DNA of 64,000 nt from CBDIBC01 sp965276635 (GTDB lineage: Bacteria; Actinomycetota; Acidimicrobiia; Acidimicrobiales; Palsa-688), in NCBI GenBank assembly GCA_965276635.1, contig CBDIBC010000005.1:248001-312000 (forward strand). The letters are read 5' to 3'. The notes beneath the pieces were generated by a model, which was not told where the DNA came from, searched no databases, and was given only the letters and a program-made list of their open reading frames with translations. Below are positions 8,802-17,882 of the stretch, one piece after another. The position numbers and the translations under genes are program-made. Positions within the stretch are counted from its first letter, which is position 1; each line of letters opens with the position of its first letter.

Positions 8802-8931
8802 CGCCGGACCCATCCGGTTGACGAAAGTGAGACCGGGTGTCACCCACGAGTCCGCTGGTCACGGGTAGATCCCAACGCACGGGTCTTACCGACCGCGACC
8901 GTGCTTGACCAGTCATTGCCTTTGCTACGGG

Positions 8932-8967
8932 GCACGCGAGGCACGCGAGGCACGCGAGGCACGAAAG
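8932..8967. repeat. 9-bp tandem repeat
   Basis: Three exact copies of GCACGCGAG followed by a diverged fourth copy (GCACGAAAG). It lies in a stretch of about 480 bases between vapB and the split vapC with no intact gene. No function is evident. Confidence 0.8.
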
Positions 8968-9049
8968 TAGCTCCGTCGGCGACACTCCAAACCTCCCAAT
9001 GGAGAGGCCAGTGCGGATGCGACAGGCCGACCTCCGGACGGCACCGGCG

Positions 9050-9115
9050 ATCCCGGGCAGGCTGTCGGGCCGGTCGACCAGAGGGATAATCTTCGTGGCC
9101 GTGTGCTCCGGAGTG
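9050..9115 (-). pseudogene. Fragment similar to the nucleotidyltransferase at 41.1-41.8 kb
   Basis: The minus strand reads PEHTATKIIPLVDRPDSLPG, closely matching PAHTATKVAALLDRPDSLPG in the AbiEii-like gene near the tRNA. The matching frame does not extend far on either side. It looks like a scrap of a related toxin gene beside the left attachment-like repeat. Confidence 0.45.
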
Positions 9116-9321
9116 GGGGGAGTTCAACGCGCTGCACCGAAGCGAACTGGTCCCAGCGGAGCTGGCCGCCATGTCATGGGGATCGTCATGCGGGGAGACA
9201 GACACGGATCGCGCAGTGGACACTATGGGCTCGACCGAGGCGAGCATCAGCGGTAAGTAGCGCACACCCGTGCGCCTCGGCGGCAGCCACGTACGCGGCG
9301 TCGTAGCCGCTGACGCTGTGT

Positions 9322-10917
9322 AGTTGAGTCCCAGGGAGTGGTGTACGGGCGGGTGAGCTGAGGGGAGGGTCCCCCAGCGTCGACAGCCATCGCGTCAACC
9401 TCAAGGAGCAGTTCTCACACAACTACTTGAGGAGGATCACGATGACTGTCCCTTCCACTCTCGACGCTGGCGCCTGGTTTGGCAAGCACCTCGAGAGCGA
9501 CGACGTCGACACCGATTTGCCGAGGGCGATGTTGCAGGCGTTCGCCGAGGCGTTGATGTCGGCGCAGGCGTCGTTGCAGTGCGGCGCCGGCTACGGGGAA
9601 CGTTCCGACGAGCGGGAGAACTCCCGCAACGGTTACCGGCACCGCCCGTGGGACACCCGGGTGGGCACGATCGACCTGGCGGTCCCGAAGGTGCGCTCGG
9701 GGGTGTACTCGCCGGAGTTCCTGCTCGCCCCTCGCCGCCGGGCCGAACAAGCGCTGGTGGCGGTGGTGTGCCAGGCGTACGTGGAGGGCGTGTCCACCCG
9801 GCGCGTCGATGACCTGGTCAAGGCCATGGGCATCGAGGGCCTGTCCCGTTCGGAGGTGAGCCGCATGGCCGGCGAGCTCGACGGCGTGGTCGAGCAGTTC
9901 CGCAACCGGCCCCTCGACACCGGCCCCTACCGCTACGTGTGGGTCGACGCTCTCACCCAGCGGGTCCGCGAGGGCGGCCGGGTGGTCAACGTCTGCGCGG
10001 TGATCGCCACCGCCGCGAACGCCGAGGGGCGCCGGGAGATCATCGGGTTCGACATCGTCACCACCGAGGACACCGCCAGCTGGACCGAGTTCCTGCGCAG
10101 CCTTGTCGCCCGGGGTCTGTCAGGGGTGGAGCTGGTGATCTCCGACGCGCACGGCGGCATCAAGGCAGCGATCGCCCAGGTCCTCTCTGACGCCTCTTGG
10201 CAGCGGTGCCGGACCCATTTCATGGCCAACCTCGCTTCCCGGCTGCCCAAGGGGAACTGGCCGATGGTGGCCACGCTGGTGCGCTCGATCTTCGAGCAAC
10301 CCGACCGTGACACCACCTGGTCCCAGCTCGGCGACGTCATCGACCGGCTCACCACCGCCGGGTTCGTCGACGCCGCCACCTTCGTGCTCGACGCCGCCGA
10401 CGACATCTTGGCGTTCGCCGCCTTCCCGACCGAGCACTGGCCCAAGATCCGTTCCAACAACCCCCAGGAGCGGCTCAACAAAGAGATCCGCCGGCGCACC
10501 GACGTGGTCGGGATCTTCCCGAACCGGCGGGCGGTGATCCGCCTGGTCGGGGCCATCCTGGCCGAGCAGACCGACGAGTGGGCGATCGCCAAACGCTACA
10601 TGAGCGTCGAGTCCCTCAAAACTGTCGCCAGCCATGAGCTCAGCCCGGCCGACCCCCGCCCCGCCATGGACGCCGCCGCTGGCTGACAACCACATCGCAA
10701 TCCCACCAAAACGTCAAGCGGTCGTTGCATTCCTAACCGCCGCCGACCATACGCCCACGCCTATCCGTCAATCGGGCTTCACCAACAATGTCCTTTACAA
10801 CCGTCCCCCAACTTGATATGTTGCACAAAACGAGCTGATCACCAACCCAATCAGCTCAGGTTGATGCGAGAACCGTCGGAAACCGACAGCTCGTACACCA
10901 CCAGATGGGACTCAACC
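9322..10917 (+). mobile_element. IS256-family insertion sequence, copy 1
   Basis: The element is 1596 bp, bounded by inverted repeats whose outer ends are AGTTGAGTCCCA on the left and, reverse-complemented, GGTTGAGTCCCA on the right. It is flanked by the 8-bp duplication CGCTGTGT (9314-9321 and 10918-10925), the size expected for this family. It carries one transposase gene and interrupts vapC. The same element recurs at 21291-22886. Confidence 0.93.
9442..10686 (+). CDS. IS256-family (Mutator-type) DDE transposase
   Basis: A 414-residue transposase with the DDE triad visible: aspartate in YRYVWVDALTQ, aspartate in ELVISDAHGGIKAA, and glutamate in NNPQERLNKEIRRRTDV. The N-terminal ENSRNGYRHR and YSPEFL motifs are typical of COG3328. 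ATG 9442 follows TTGAGGAGGATCACG, an excellent ribosome-binding site; a TTG five codons upstream is less likely. The protein is identical to the second copy. Confidence 0.95.
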   Translation: MTVPSTLDAGAWFGKHLESDDVDTDLPRAMLQAFAEALMSAQASLQCGAGYGERSDERENSRNGYRHRPWDTRVGTIDLAVPKVRSGVYSPEFLLAPRRRAEQALVAVVCQAYVEGVSTRRVDDLVKAMGIEGLSRSEVSRMAGELDGVVEQFRNRPLDTGPYRYVWVDALTQRVREGGRVVNVCAVIATAANAEGRREIIGFDIVTTEDTASWTEFLRSLVARGLSGVELVISDAHGGIKAAIAQVLSDASWQRCRTHFMANLASRLPKGNWPMVATLVRSIFEQPDRDTTWSQLGDVIDRLTTAGFVDAATFVLDAADDILAFAAFPTEHWPKIRSNNPQERLNKEIRRRTDVVGIFPNRRAVIRLVGAILAEQTDEWAIAKRYMSVESLKTVASHELSPADPRPAMDAAAG

Positions 10918-11187
10918 CGCTGTGTCGTAGCTGCCACATCCTTGCGAGCAGCGGGACTGAGGGGAGCACCTCGATGGCTGACTCGGCCAGGGCCTCCAGA
11001 GCGTCCCGGGAACGCGCATCGCTCACCTTGCCGCCGAGGAGCCTGCCCCGGATGACGGAGAACGTCTCCACGACCAGGTGCTCGGGTCCCGACCAATGCG
11101 CGTCTCGGCCAAGCTCGAAGCGGGCTACGTCCCCCAGGGGACCGTCATCGGTGAGCGCGTTGGCCAATGCCGAGGCGTCGACGACGA

Positions 11188-11469
11188 TCAAGCGGTGTCG
11201 CGGCTGGGCTGGACTTGGTCTCCAAGGCGTTGTCCGTCCCGCTCTTCCCGGGCCTGGGAGGTGACATTGGCTGCCTCTCCGAGCTCTAGTCGCGACCCGT
11301 CGTCACGGCCTACGAAGCGCTCCAGCAGGGCCAGGTTGCGCGAGCGGTGGGCTTCCTCTTGGAGCATGGAGAGCAGGAACCCTTGCAGAGACTGGCCTTG
11401 TGCTCGGGCTCGCTCGGCCAGAGCCTCCCTCACGTCTTCAGGAACGTCTCGGATCTGCAGCGCAACCAT
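11188..11469 (-). CDS. vapB: VapB-type ribbon-helix-helix antitoxin, partner lost
   Basis: A 93-residue protein beginning VALQIRDVPEDVREALAERA then RAQGQSLQGFLLSML, a FitA/VapB ribbon-helix-helix DNA-binding domain, with a C-terminal tail expected to bind the toxin. Its stop overlaps the TTG start of the downstream vapC, which is split by an IS. The antitoxin is now an orphan but still looks expressible and could cross-bind other PIN toxins nearby. Confidence 0.85.
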   Translation of the reverse strand: MVALQIRDVPEDVREALAERARAQGQSLQGFLLSMLQEEAHRSRNLALLERFVGRDDGSRLELGEAANVTSQAREERDGQRLGDQVQPSRDTA

Positions 11470-11581
11470 GCATGCATTTTACATGCACGCTTTATGGCTG
11501 CAACCTGCCACCCGGCGCGCCGGCAGGAGGTCTTGCTGTGCGCCGATCTGAAGCCCGCCCCTGGCTTAGTCCCGGGGAGAC

Positions 11582-12430
11582 TTAGCCGGGGAGCGCATCG
11601 CCGGGGAAGCTGCGGGTATCGATGACGTCATAGGTGAGCATCCCCGCCGCTACGGCAGGGTCTTGCTCCATGATCGCCTCTACCTCCTCGCCTGTGGCAT
11701 CGAAGATGCCTATTCCGGCCCACTCGCCGTCGTCTCGGGTCGGGCACACGATGGCCAGTTTGCCCTCGGCCCGGAGCGCGAAGTTGCGCCTCCCGTGTTC
11801 CCAGATGACCGCTTCGGCTCCCGCTTCGTTCAGCTTGGCCGTCTTGCGCATGAGCACGATCGAGTACTGACGGGACTTGGTGAGCATTTCGTGCATGTAG
11901 TCGTCGGTGATCGTTGCCGTCGCGTCGGCCCCAATCGCCGTTGCGTACGGTTCGAGGTTCCAGCCGCCCGGTGAGCCCACCGCGTCGCGCATAGCCTCCC
12001 AGCCGTCGCCGTGGCGATCGAGGTGACGGTGCTCCAGCTCGACGAAGGTGCGCCCCTCGCCGTTGGCACTGAAGGTGACGTGCACCTCGCTGGTCTTGTC
12101 GGGGTCGGTTTCGATCTGCCAGGCCAGGTTGATGTCCCAGCTGAAGGCGACGTGGGTGGGCGGTTCGTAGATCAGGACTCTGCTCCAGCGGTTTTCGGTC
12201 CCGTTGACGCCGCGGTCGATGATATGGCCGCCGACCTGGGGCTCGAAGATCATCTCGGCGAGGGGCTCGGCCAGGAGGTGCTTGTCCGGGTCCCACCACG
12301 CGCCGATGTCACGGGTGAAGAAGGTGAAGGCCCGGTCGATCGGGACGTCGACTACGACGGACCGGCGGACGGTGCCGGACCGGCCGACAGTGTCGGCGGT
12401 ATCGGTGTCGGTGTGAGTATGGGTGGTCAC
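11582..12430 (-). CDS. AHSA1/SRPBCC-YciI fusion protein
   Basis: The 282-residue product has an N-terminal AHSA1-like SRPBCC domain (about residues 20-165: VVVDVPIDRAFTFFTRDIGAWW, GGHIIDRG, EPPTHVAFSWDINLAW, WEAMRDAVGSPGGW) and a C-terminal YciI-like ferredoxin-fold domain (residues about 185-280: YSIVLMRKT, GKLAIVCPTRDDGEW, DPAVAAGMLTYDV). Both domains usually occur separately. A run of HTHTDTDT near the N-terminus is probably disordered. Its start overlaps the ArsR stop by four bases (ATGA), the usual ArsR-AHSA1 arrangement, so it is probably controlled by that repressor. Confidence 0.8.
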   Translation of the reverse strand: MTTHTHTDTDTADTVGRSGTVRRSVVVDVPIDRAFTFFTRDIGAWWDPDKHLLAEPLAEMIFEPQVGGHIIDRGVNGTENRWSRVLIYEPPTHVAFSWDINLAWQIETDPDKTSEVHVTFSANGEGRTFVELEHRHLDRHGDGWEAMRDAVGSPGGWNLEPYATAIGADATATITDDYMHEMLTKSRQYSIVLMRKTAKLNEAGAEAVIWEHGRRNFALRAEGKLAIVCPTRDDGEWAGIGIFDATGEEVEAIMEQDPAVAAGMLTYDVIDTRSFPGDALPG

Positions 12431-12759
12431 GGTGCCTCCTCGGCGGTGGTCTGGTCGGATGTGTTGGACTGCTCGACGGCCACCTTGAAGGCGGTCAGTG
12501 AGCGCTGCCAGAACGCGTCGAAGTAGGCGCGCACTGCCTCGAGGCCTGCGGCGTCGAGGCTGTAGACGTGGCGAGTGCCGACCCGTTGCTCTTGGACCAG
12601 GCCGGCCTGGCGTAGCACCTTGAGGTGCTGGGAGACCGCGGGCCGGCTGACGGGCAGCTGTCCGGCGAGCTCGCCGACGGGGCTCGGACCCTCGGCGACG
12701 AGCTCGAAGATCCGACGGCGGGTCGGGTCTCCTAAGGCCACTAGTGCGTCGGCGATCAC
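12427..12759 (-). CDS. ArsR-family winged-helix repressor
   Basis: A 110-residue ArsR/SmtB fold: ADALVALGDPTRRRIFELVA, the recognition helix region LPVSRPAVSQHLKVLRQAGL, and the wing VQEQRVGTRHVYSLDAAGLE. No cysteine metal-binding motif is present in helix 3, so it is of the non-metal type commonly paired with AHSA1-domain genes. GTG 12759 lies inside a perfect palindrome, suggesting tight autoregulation and possibly a leaderless mRNA. Confidence 0.85.
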   Translation of the reverse strand: MIADALVALGDPTRRRIFELVAEGPSPVGELAGQLPVSRPAVSQHLKVLRQAGLVQEQRVGTRHVYSLDAAGLEAVRAYFDAFWQRSLTAFKVAVEQSNTSDQTTAEEAP

Positions 12760-12770
12760 TTACCGTAAGT
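12758..12770. promoter_or_regulatory. Palindromic candidate ArsR operator at the start codon
   Basis: ACTTAC-C-GTAAGT is a perfect 6+1+6 palindrome overlapping the GTG start of the arsR-like gene. A shorter related half-site (GTTACC) follows. ArsR repressors bind short AT-containing dyads, and this is an AT-rich island in GC-rich DNA. Confidence 0.6.
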
Positions 12771-12932
12771 TACCACTAACAGATGTTGCCGTCAAGCGGG
12801 CAGACGCTCGGCGAGCAAGCTAGCTCCGTTGACGGCGGGGCCGACCACGAGCGAGGCAACGACGAGAGCGAGGCCGAAAGCGACGTGGACGGCAAGCCAG
12901 ACTGGCCCGCGCAGGAATGCGAGAGTTGGGCG

Positions 12933-13545
12933 ATGATCGACAAGGACGGTGACGCGCTGGCTCACTCGCCGATCGCCCAGCAGACCCAGGCCCTCGAGGC
13001 GATCGTCCGCTCCAACGTCGTCGCCTGCCGGCTGCTCGACCGGGTCCCGGAGCTGAGGCTCCCGTCGTGGTACCTGGGCGCCGGCGGCGTCGCCCAGACC
13101 GTGTGGAACCACCTCCACGGTTTCGCCCCGACGCAGGGCATCAACGACTACGACATCGTCTACTTCGACCCCGACGACCTCACCGAGGCTACCGAGAAAA
13201 CCACCGAAGCCACACTTGGCGCGCTGGCCCGGACCGGCGACGGAACGATCGATGTCACCAACGAGGCTCGTGTGCACACCTGGTACGAGCAGCGCTTCGG
13301 CCGCCCCCTCGACCCGTACCGCTCCGCCGAGCACTCGATCGCGACATGGCCGACCACGGCAACCAGCGTCGGCGTCCGATCCGACCCGAGCGGCTTCACG
13401 GGTGTGCGCCCCGTTCGGTCTGGCTGACCTGTTCGCCATGGTGGTCCGCCCCAACACCACGCTCGTCCCCCGAGCCGTCTACGAGACCAAGGCCGAGCGC
13501 TGGCAGCGCGTGTGGCCCGGCCTGACCGTGCTGCCCTGGCCGTAA
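12933..13545 (+). pseudogene. Nucleotidyltransferase-like protein (DUF925/COG3575), frameshifted
   Basis: The first frame reads LRLPSWYLGAGGVAQTVWNH, INDYDIVYFDPDDL and ATWPTTATSVGVRSDPSGF, typical of the COG3575 family whose DYD motif resembles nucleotidyltransferases. At about 13400 the frame breaks, and a +1 shift restores CAPFGLADLFAMVVRPN then AVYETKAERW and WPGLTVLPWP to the family's usual C-terminus at 13545. One indel inactivates an otherwise complete gene. ATG 12933 follows GAGAGTTGGGCG. Confidence 0.75.
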
Positions 13546-13658
13546 CCGCCTGCTCCTTCAGCGCTCCGTAGGCATCACTCGGGGATCGTCCATTCGCACA
13601 TGACGACCTTTGAACCGCACGTCAGCCCGAGCCCGGCCAAGTATGGACAATCGGGAAA

Positions 13659-14153
13659 TCAGTGCTTACGCACGACGCGTTCGTTGCCGCCCTCGCGCCA
13701 CACCGTCACATCCATGTGTTCGTCACTGACCTCGACTGCGGCGGCGCCAACGAGGTAGGCCTTGAAGAAGTGCTCGAAGGTTCGGCCACGCAGATCGAAC
13801 CCGGTCTCGGCGAAGAGCGCCTCGGCATAGCGCTGGTGCAGGGCCTCATCCCTCACGTCCTCGACCACCCCCCAGACCTTGGCGTCGCCGTCGCTGACGT
13901 GCGTGTCGATGGTCGCCGTGTGCAACGTGAACCGCGGGTCACTGACCAGGTCCTCGAACTTCTTCGTTCCCGGCATACCGCCGATCCACAACTGGTCCTC
14001 GAAGAACCTCGGCTCCATCGGACTGATTCTCGGGAAGCCGTCCGGGCGCAGCGTGCCCAACATGCACAGGCTTCCGGTCGCGCCATGCCGCCGAACGAAG
14101 ATCTCGGCAATGCGCGGCGCAGCGCTCATGAACTCATGCCAACTCGCCACCAC
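13659..14153 (-). CDS. PPOX-class (pyridoxamine 5'-phosphate oxidase-fold) flavin-binding protein
   Basis: A 164-residue split-barrel protein: FVRRHGATGSLCMLGTLRPDG and FPRISPMEPRFFEDQLWIGG, KKFEDLVSDPRFTLHTA, then the C-terminal TGFDLRGRTFEHFFKAYL. This layout matches small actinobacterial PPOX-fold proteins that bind FMN, F420 or heme; the cofactor cannot be told from sequence. It stands next to a TetR gene on the same strand but about 100 bp apart. Confidence 0.8.
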   Translation of the reverse strand: MVASWHEFMSAAPRIAEIFVRRHGATGSLCMLGTLRPDGFPRISPMEPRFFEDQLWIGGMPGTKKFEDLVSDPRFTLHTATIDTHVSDGDAKVWGVVEDVRDEALHQRYAEALFAETGFDLRGRTFEHFFKAYLVGAAAVEVSDEHMDVTVWREGGNERVVRKH

Positions 14154-14258
14154 ATGGACAACCGTAACGCGTGGCTCAGCGGGGAGGTTCGTCCACTGTC
14201 GGGGGCACGAGCCCAGCGATCAAGCTCGGCCCGGACTGCAGCTCAACCTCGGGTGTGC

Positions 14259-14840
14259 TCAATGTGCCCGGAGCGTGTCGATCATCAGTTCCAGGTGCCG
14301 GTGCCAGTCGAACCCGGGGGCGCTGTGGGCCATCGTGGAGGAGACGCCGCACATCAGCATGCCGATGTCGGTGGCTCGTACGTCGGGGCGCATGGCCCCA
14401 GCCCGCTGGGCGCGTGCGATGAGCTCTCCGGTCAGGGCCTGCAGCTCGTCCCGCTCCGCTTGGGCGTGCGCCCAGATGGGCTCGCCCATACCAGTCAACG
14501 CGTGCTGCATGGCGGCGTCGCGAGCGCAAACGTCCGCGTTGTCGCGCAACATGTCGGCAAACACGTCGAACGCCTCGCCGTCACGCTCCACTGCGTGACG
14601 AGCGCCAGCGGCGAGCAGCAGGAACTTCTGGCGCACTAACTCCGCCATCAGCGCCTCTTTGGTAGGGAAGTGGCGGTACACGGTGCCGACCCCGACGCCG
14701 GCGCGGTCGGCCACCTCGTCCATCTGGGCATCGATGCCGTTCTCGGCGAAGACATCCCGGGCGCTGTCGAGGATGCGCTCGCGGTTGCGCCGGGCATCCG
14801 CCCGGAGGGGCCGCTCGCTCTCGACGAAGGTCTCGATCAT
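14259..14840 (-). CDS. TetR-family repressor of the adjacent efflux gene
   Basis: A 193-residue TetR regulator. The N-terminal HTH reads ADARRNRERILDSARDVFAE, then MDEVADRAGVGVGTVYRHFP and TKEALMAELV; the C-terminal ligand domain contains MLMCGVSSTMAHSAPGFDWH. ATG 14840 follows AAAGGTGTG. It is divergent from a DHA2 transporter gene with a dyad in the shared 85-bp spacer, the classical arrangement for a drug-responsive repressor. Confidence 0.9.
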   Translation of the reverse strand: MIETFVESERPLRADARRNRERILDSARDVFAENGIDAQMDEVADRAGVGVGTVYRHFPTKEALMAELVRQKFLLLAAGARHAVERDGEAFDVFADMLRDNADVCARDAAMQHALTGMGEPIWAHAQAERDELQALTGELIARAQRAGAMRPDVRATDIGMLMCGVSSTMAHSAPGFDWHRHLELMIDTLRAH

Positions 14841-14862
14841 CACACCTTTTTTTCGGAACTCC

Positions 14863-14896
14863 TTGACAAACGGAACCATAGTTCCATTAGAGTCTC
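14863..14896 (+). promoter_or_regulatory. Efflux promoter with overlapping TetR dyad
   Basis: A perfect -35 box TTGACA (14863-14868) is followed by GGAAC-CATA-GTTCC (14872-14885), a 5+4+5 inverted repeat, and by a loose -10 region (ATTAGAG). The dyad lies between the promoter elements, where repressor binding would block RNA polymerase in both directions. Confidence 0.6.
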
Positions 14897-14925
14897 CAGG
14901 CAAGCGGAACCGGAGGTCGGTTTTT

Positions 14926-16413
14926 ATGTCGTCGTCGCAGCCACCCCCCTTGTACACACCCCGAGCCAAGAGCTTCGCCCTCATCCTGCTGGCGATGACC
15001 CAGTTCGTGGTCGTCATCGACGCGTCGATCGTCAACGTCGCCCTTCCGTCCATCGGAGCCCACCTGCACATCGCTCGAGCCGACCTGTCATGGGTGGTCA
15101 ACGCCTACACCCTCACCTTCGGCGGGTTCCTGCTGCTCGGCGGACGTATGGCCGATCTCCTGGGGCGCCGGCGCATGTTCATGCTCGGCTTGGTGCTCTT
15201 TTCCATCGCCTCGTTCGCCGGCGGGATCGCCCAGTCCGAGGGGTGGCTGATCGCCGCTCGCGCCGTGCAGGGACTGGGTGCGGCCATCGTGTCCCCCGCC
15301 GCGCTGTCGATTATCACCACCACGTTCTCCGATGGCGCCGAACGTAACCGTGCCCTCGGGATCTGGGGTGCCGTCGCCGGCGCTGGCGGCGCCGCAGGCG
15401 TGCTGCTGGGAGGGATCCTCACTAGCGGCCTGAGTTGGCGCTGGGTGCTCTTCGTCAACGTCCCGATCGGGCTGCTCGCCGCCGTCCTCGCCCCCCGCAC
15501 CCTCCACGAGAGCCGCGTCGAGGACGGGACAAGGACCTTTGACCTGCCCGGCGCCTTCACCGTCACCGCGGGGCTGGCGCTGCTCGTCTACGCCGTGGTC
15601 GACGCCGTCAACACCGGGTGGGGATCGGCCACCACGCTGCTCCGCCTCGCTGGCGCCGCCGTGCTGCTCATCGCCTTCTTGATCATCGAACGGCGCCAGC
15701 GCCAGCCGCTGATGCCGTTCTCGATATTCCGTCTGCGCACGCTGCGCGGCGCGAACGTCGTCGGGCTGCTGATCGGGATGTCGCTGTTCTCGATGTTCTT
15801 CTTCATCTCGCTCTACCTCCAAGACGTCCTGCAGTACTCGCCGATCAGAACGGGGATCGCCTACCTGCCGCTGGCCGTCGGGATCATCGTGTCCGCCGGG
15901 GTGGCATCCCAGCTCGTCACCCGACTGGGCTTCAAGCCGCCGCTCATCGCTGGGCTGCTGCTGATCGCCGGCGGCCTGCTCTGGTTCTCCCAGGTGCCGG
16001 CACCAGGCGGATCGTTCGCCGCGGACGTCCTCGGCCCATCGATCCTGGCGGCCGTCGGGCTCGGGTTCTCCTTCGTGCCGGTGACAATCGCGGCGGTGAC
16101 CGGAACTGAGCCGCACGAGGCCGGTCTAGCCTCCGGGCTGATCAACACGACCCAACAGGTCGGGGGTGCCCTCGGCCTCGCCATCCTCGCCACCATCGCC
16201 AACAGCCGCACCCAGAGCCTGTTCCACGCAGGCGTCCATAGCCAGGCGACCGCGCTGACGAAGGGATTCGACCGTGCCTTCCTGGTCGGCGCCGGTTTCG
16301 CCGTCGCCGGAGCAATCCTGGCCGCAGTGTTGATCTCGACGCGCGACAGCCGCGACCACGCCCGAGCGACCCAGGGCGCGGGCACCGCAGCCGTATCCGT
16401 CGCCGAAGGCTGA
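14926..16413 (+). CDS. DHA2-family (EmrB/QacA) 14-TM drug efflux transporter
   Basis: A 495-residue MFS permease with fourteen likely membrane spans. Visible signatures are DASIVNVALPSIG in TM1, LGGRMADLLGRRRMFMLG after TM2, RAVQGLGAAIVSPAAL in TM4, and motif C-like GAVAGAGGAAGVLLGGILTS with WRWVLFVNVPIG in TM5-6, all typical of proton-driven multidrug exporters. ATG 14926 follows GGAGGTCGG. It is divergently transcribed from the TetR gene, which probably controls it. Confidence 0.9.
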   Translation: MSSSQPPPLYTPRAKSFALILLAMTQFVVVIDASIVNVALPSIGAHLHIARADLSWVVNAYTLTFGGFLLLGGRMADLLGRRRMFMLGLVLFSIASFAGGIAQSEGWLIAARAVQGLGAAIVSPAALSIITTTFSDGAERNRALGIWGAVAGAGGAAGVLLGGILTSGLSWRWVLFVNVPIGLLAAVLAPRTLHESRVEDGTRTFDLPGAFTVTAGLALLVYAVVDAVNTGWGSATTLLRLAGAAVLLIAFLIIERRQRQPLMPFSIFRLRTLRGANVVGLLIGMSLFSMFFFISLYLQDVLQYSPIRTGIAYLPLAVGIIVSAGVASQLVTRLGFKPPLIAGLLLIAGGLLWFSQVPAPGGSFAADVLGPSILAAVGLGFSFVPVTIAAVTGTEPHEAGLASGLINTTQQVGGALGLAILATIANSRTQSLFHAGVHSQATALTKGFDRAFLVGAGFAVAGAILAAVLISTRDSRDHARATQGAGTAAVSVAEG

Positions 16414-16868
16414 CACCGGGTTTCGACCGAGCATCGTACGATCCGCCGGCGCAGCACCACCAAGCGGATCGACCACCTGCCAGCCTCACCAACCCATGCG
16501 GCCCTCCACCTCCTCGGCCCAGTTGGTCACCAAGACCTCACCGACGGCCCGGGGATCGCTCACCGGGCGCATGCAAGGCTTTTGGTCGCTGCCTGGGGGG
16601 CCATGCGAGCGCTCATCCGACGTCCCGGAGAAACTCCTCGACCTGGTTCGGAGAGGACAGCTCGATCACCCGCAGGGGTCGCCCGGTACCCGCCGAGGGC
16701 GGCGTCGAGGCGCGGACGGCTGTCAGTCGGCGCACCCCCCGAACCGACCACGGCAACACGCTGCACGCCGAATTCTGCCATGAGCGCCATGCCGATCGTC
16801 CTGCGCGCGCTGTGGGATGCCCGGAGGTGCCCAGCCAGGTCCTAGGCCCAGACCGCAGGCCGATCCTC
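16414..16868. other. About 450 bases without a convincing intact gene
   Basis: The minus strand holds short coding-like scraps in different frames, such as RRTIGMALMAEFGVQRVAVV near 16800-16730 and LRVIELSSPNQVEEFLRDVG ending at 16613. These could be remains of an NAD(P)-binding SDR/NmrA-type gene, but the evidence is weak. Confidence 0.35.
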
Positions 16869-17355
16869 CTACGGCAGCTGACCGGCCCGCGCCGCTCGGG
16901 AAAGCCAATGGGGCACGATGCGCTCATGCATCGGGACCACGGTGGGCCACACGATCCTGGCGGCGGCCCGCTTGAGCTCCACGAACGAGGCCAGCGCCGC
17001 CGCCGAGGGGCCCGTGTAGAGCACGAGGTCACACGCCAGCCCGAGCGCCCACTCGACGCTGAAGCAGATGAAGTCCCGTTGGTTCGTCTCGATCCGGTAG
17101 CCCAGGATGTGATCGTCGGAGGGGTACGGGCCGAGTCGGAGCGGTGAGCGCCTTCCAGCCGTACCAGACGAACAGCCGCTCGGCGGCGCGTGGCGACTCG
17201 TACATGGCTCGCGCCCACTGCTCGGCGCTGCGCCGGTCGGCGGGGTCGGCGCCGACGCTGAACGCACTCTCGTAGTCGATGCGGCTGACCCTGGCTCGGG
17301 AGCGGATGTCCTCGGGCACGGCGACCTTCGCTGCCCGGGCACGCGTCGTGGTCAA
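16869..17355 (-). pseudogene. DUF2867-family protein, frameshifted
   Basis: The first frame gives VSRIDYESAFSVGADPADRR and RAAERLFVWYGWKALT; after a break near 17145 the next frame gives LRLGPYPSDDHILGYRIETN, VLYTGPSAAALASFVELKR and a C-terminal HERIVPHWL, the usual order in DUF2867 (SRPBCC-like) proteins. One indel separates the two. TTG 17355 after GGAGATCGG is the likely start. Function of the family is unknown. Confidence 0.65.
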
Positions 17356-17882
17356 ATCCCGATCTCCATCCTCAGAGTCTGTCAGCGTGCCGCGGTGCCC
17401 GCAGACCGAGCCCGCTACCACATGCAGAGCAACAGCAGAGTTGCCGTAGGGAGCTGGAGACATCCCTCGCCGCCATGGTCCGCGTTGCCGGCCATGAAGG
17501 GCTGGAGCGACGAGTTCCTCGGGGCGCCGTGGCGGACGACCAGCTCCTCACCCGTCAGGCCGCATCACACAGGCCATCCGGCTGGGAGTCGTCGCGCACC
17601 TAAGCCCGTAACGGGGTCTGCGATCGGGCCGCCCCTGCGGGGCTTCGCCTGGCACAAGAGCCGAACCGGCCACGAGACGCTTGCCGACGATGCGGTGCAG
17701 CAGTGGCAGCCTTGGTGCGATCAGTGGCGTGCGGGGCTGTGTTCCTTGACCGCCGAACAAGCGGAGCAGGTCGGCTTCGGCCAATATCCCTGAAGCTCCG
17801 AACCATCAAGGCCTGTCCGGACAACGTCCCTTTGCTCGCGCCCGTCCTGCGCGCCACGACTCCCGATGCCAGACTCAACACG

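Larger units (their letters stand above)
9186..11191 (-). pseudogene. vapC: VapC PIN toxin split by IS256-family copy 1
   Basis: The N-terminal part (11191 to 10918) reads IVVDASALANALTDDGPLGD and HLVVETFSVIRGRL; the C-terminal part (9321 to 9186) reads SGYDAAYVAAAEAHGCALL then TADARL. Removing the IS and one copy of the duplicated CGCTGTGT rejoins the frame as WQLRHSVSGYDAAY. The TTG start at 11191 overlaps the antitoxin stop (TTGA). The toxin is therefore inactivated while its antitoxin gene remains intact. Confidence 0.9.

Noticed and set aside
8757..8830. A second functional tRNA-Ala gene.
   Set aside because: Only the 3' half matches; the T stem has mismatches and there is no D arm or 5' acceptor strand.
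8932..8967. A CRISPR array or iteron set.
   Set aside because: The 9-bp units are contiguous with no spacers and number only three to four; no cas or replication gene is nearby.
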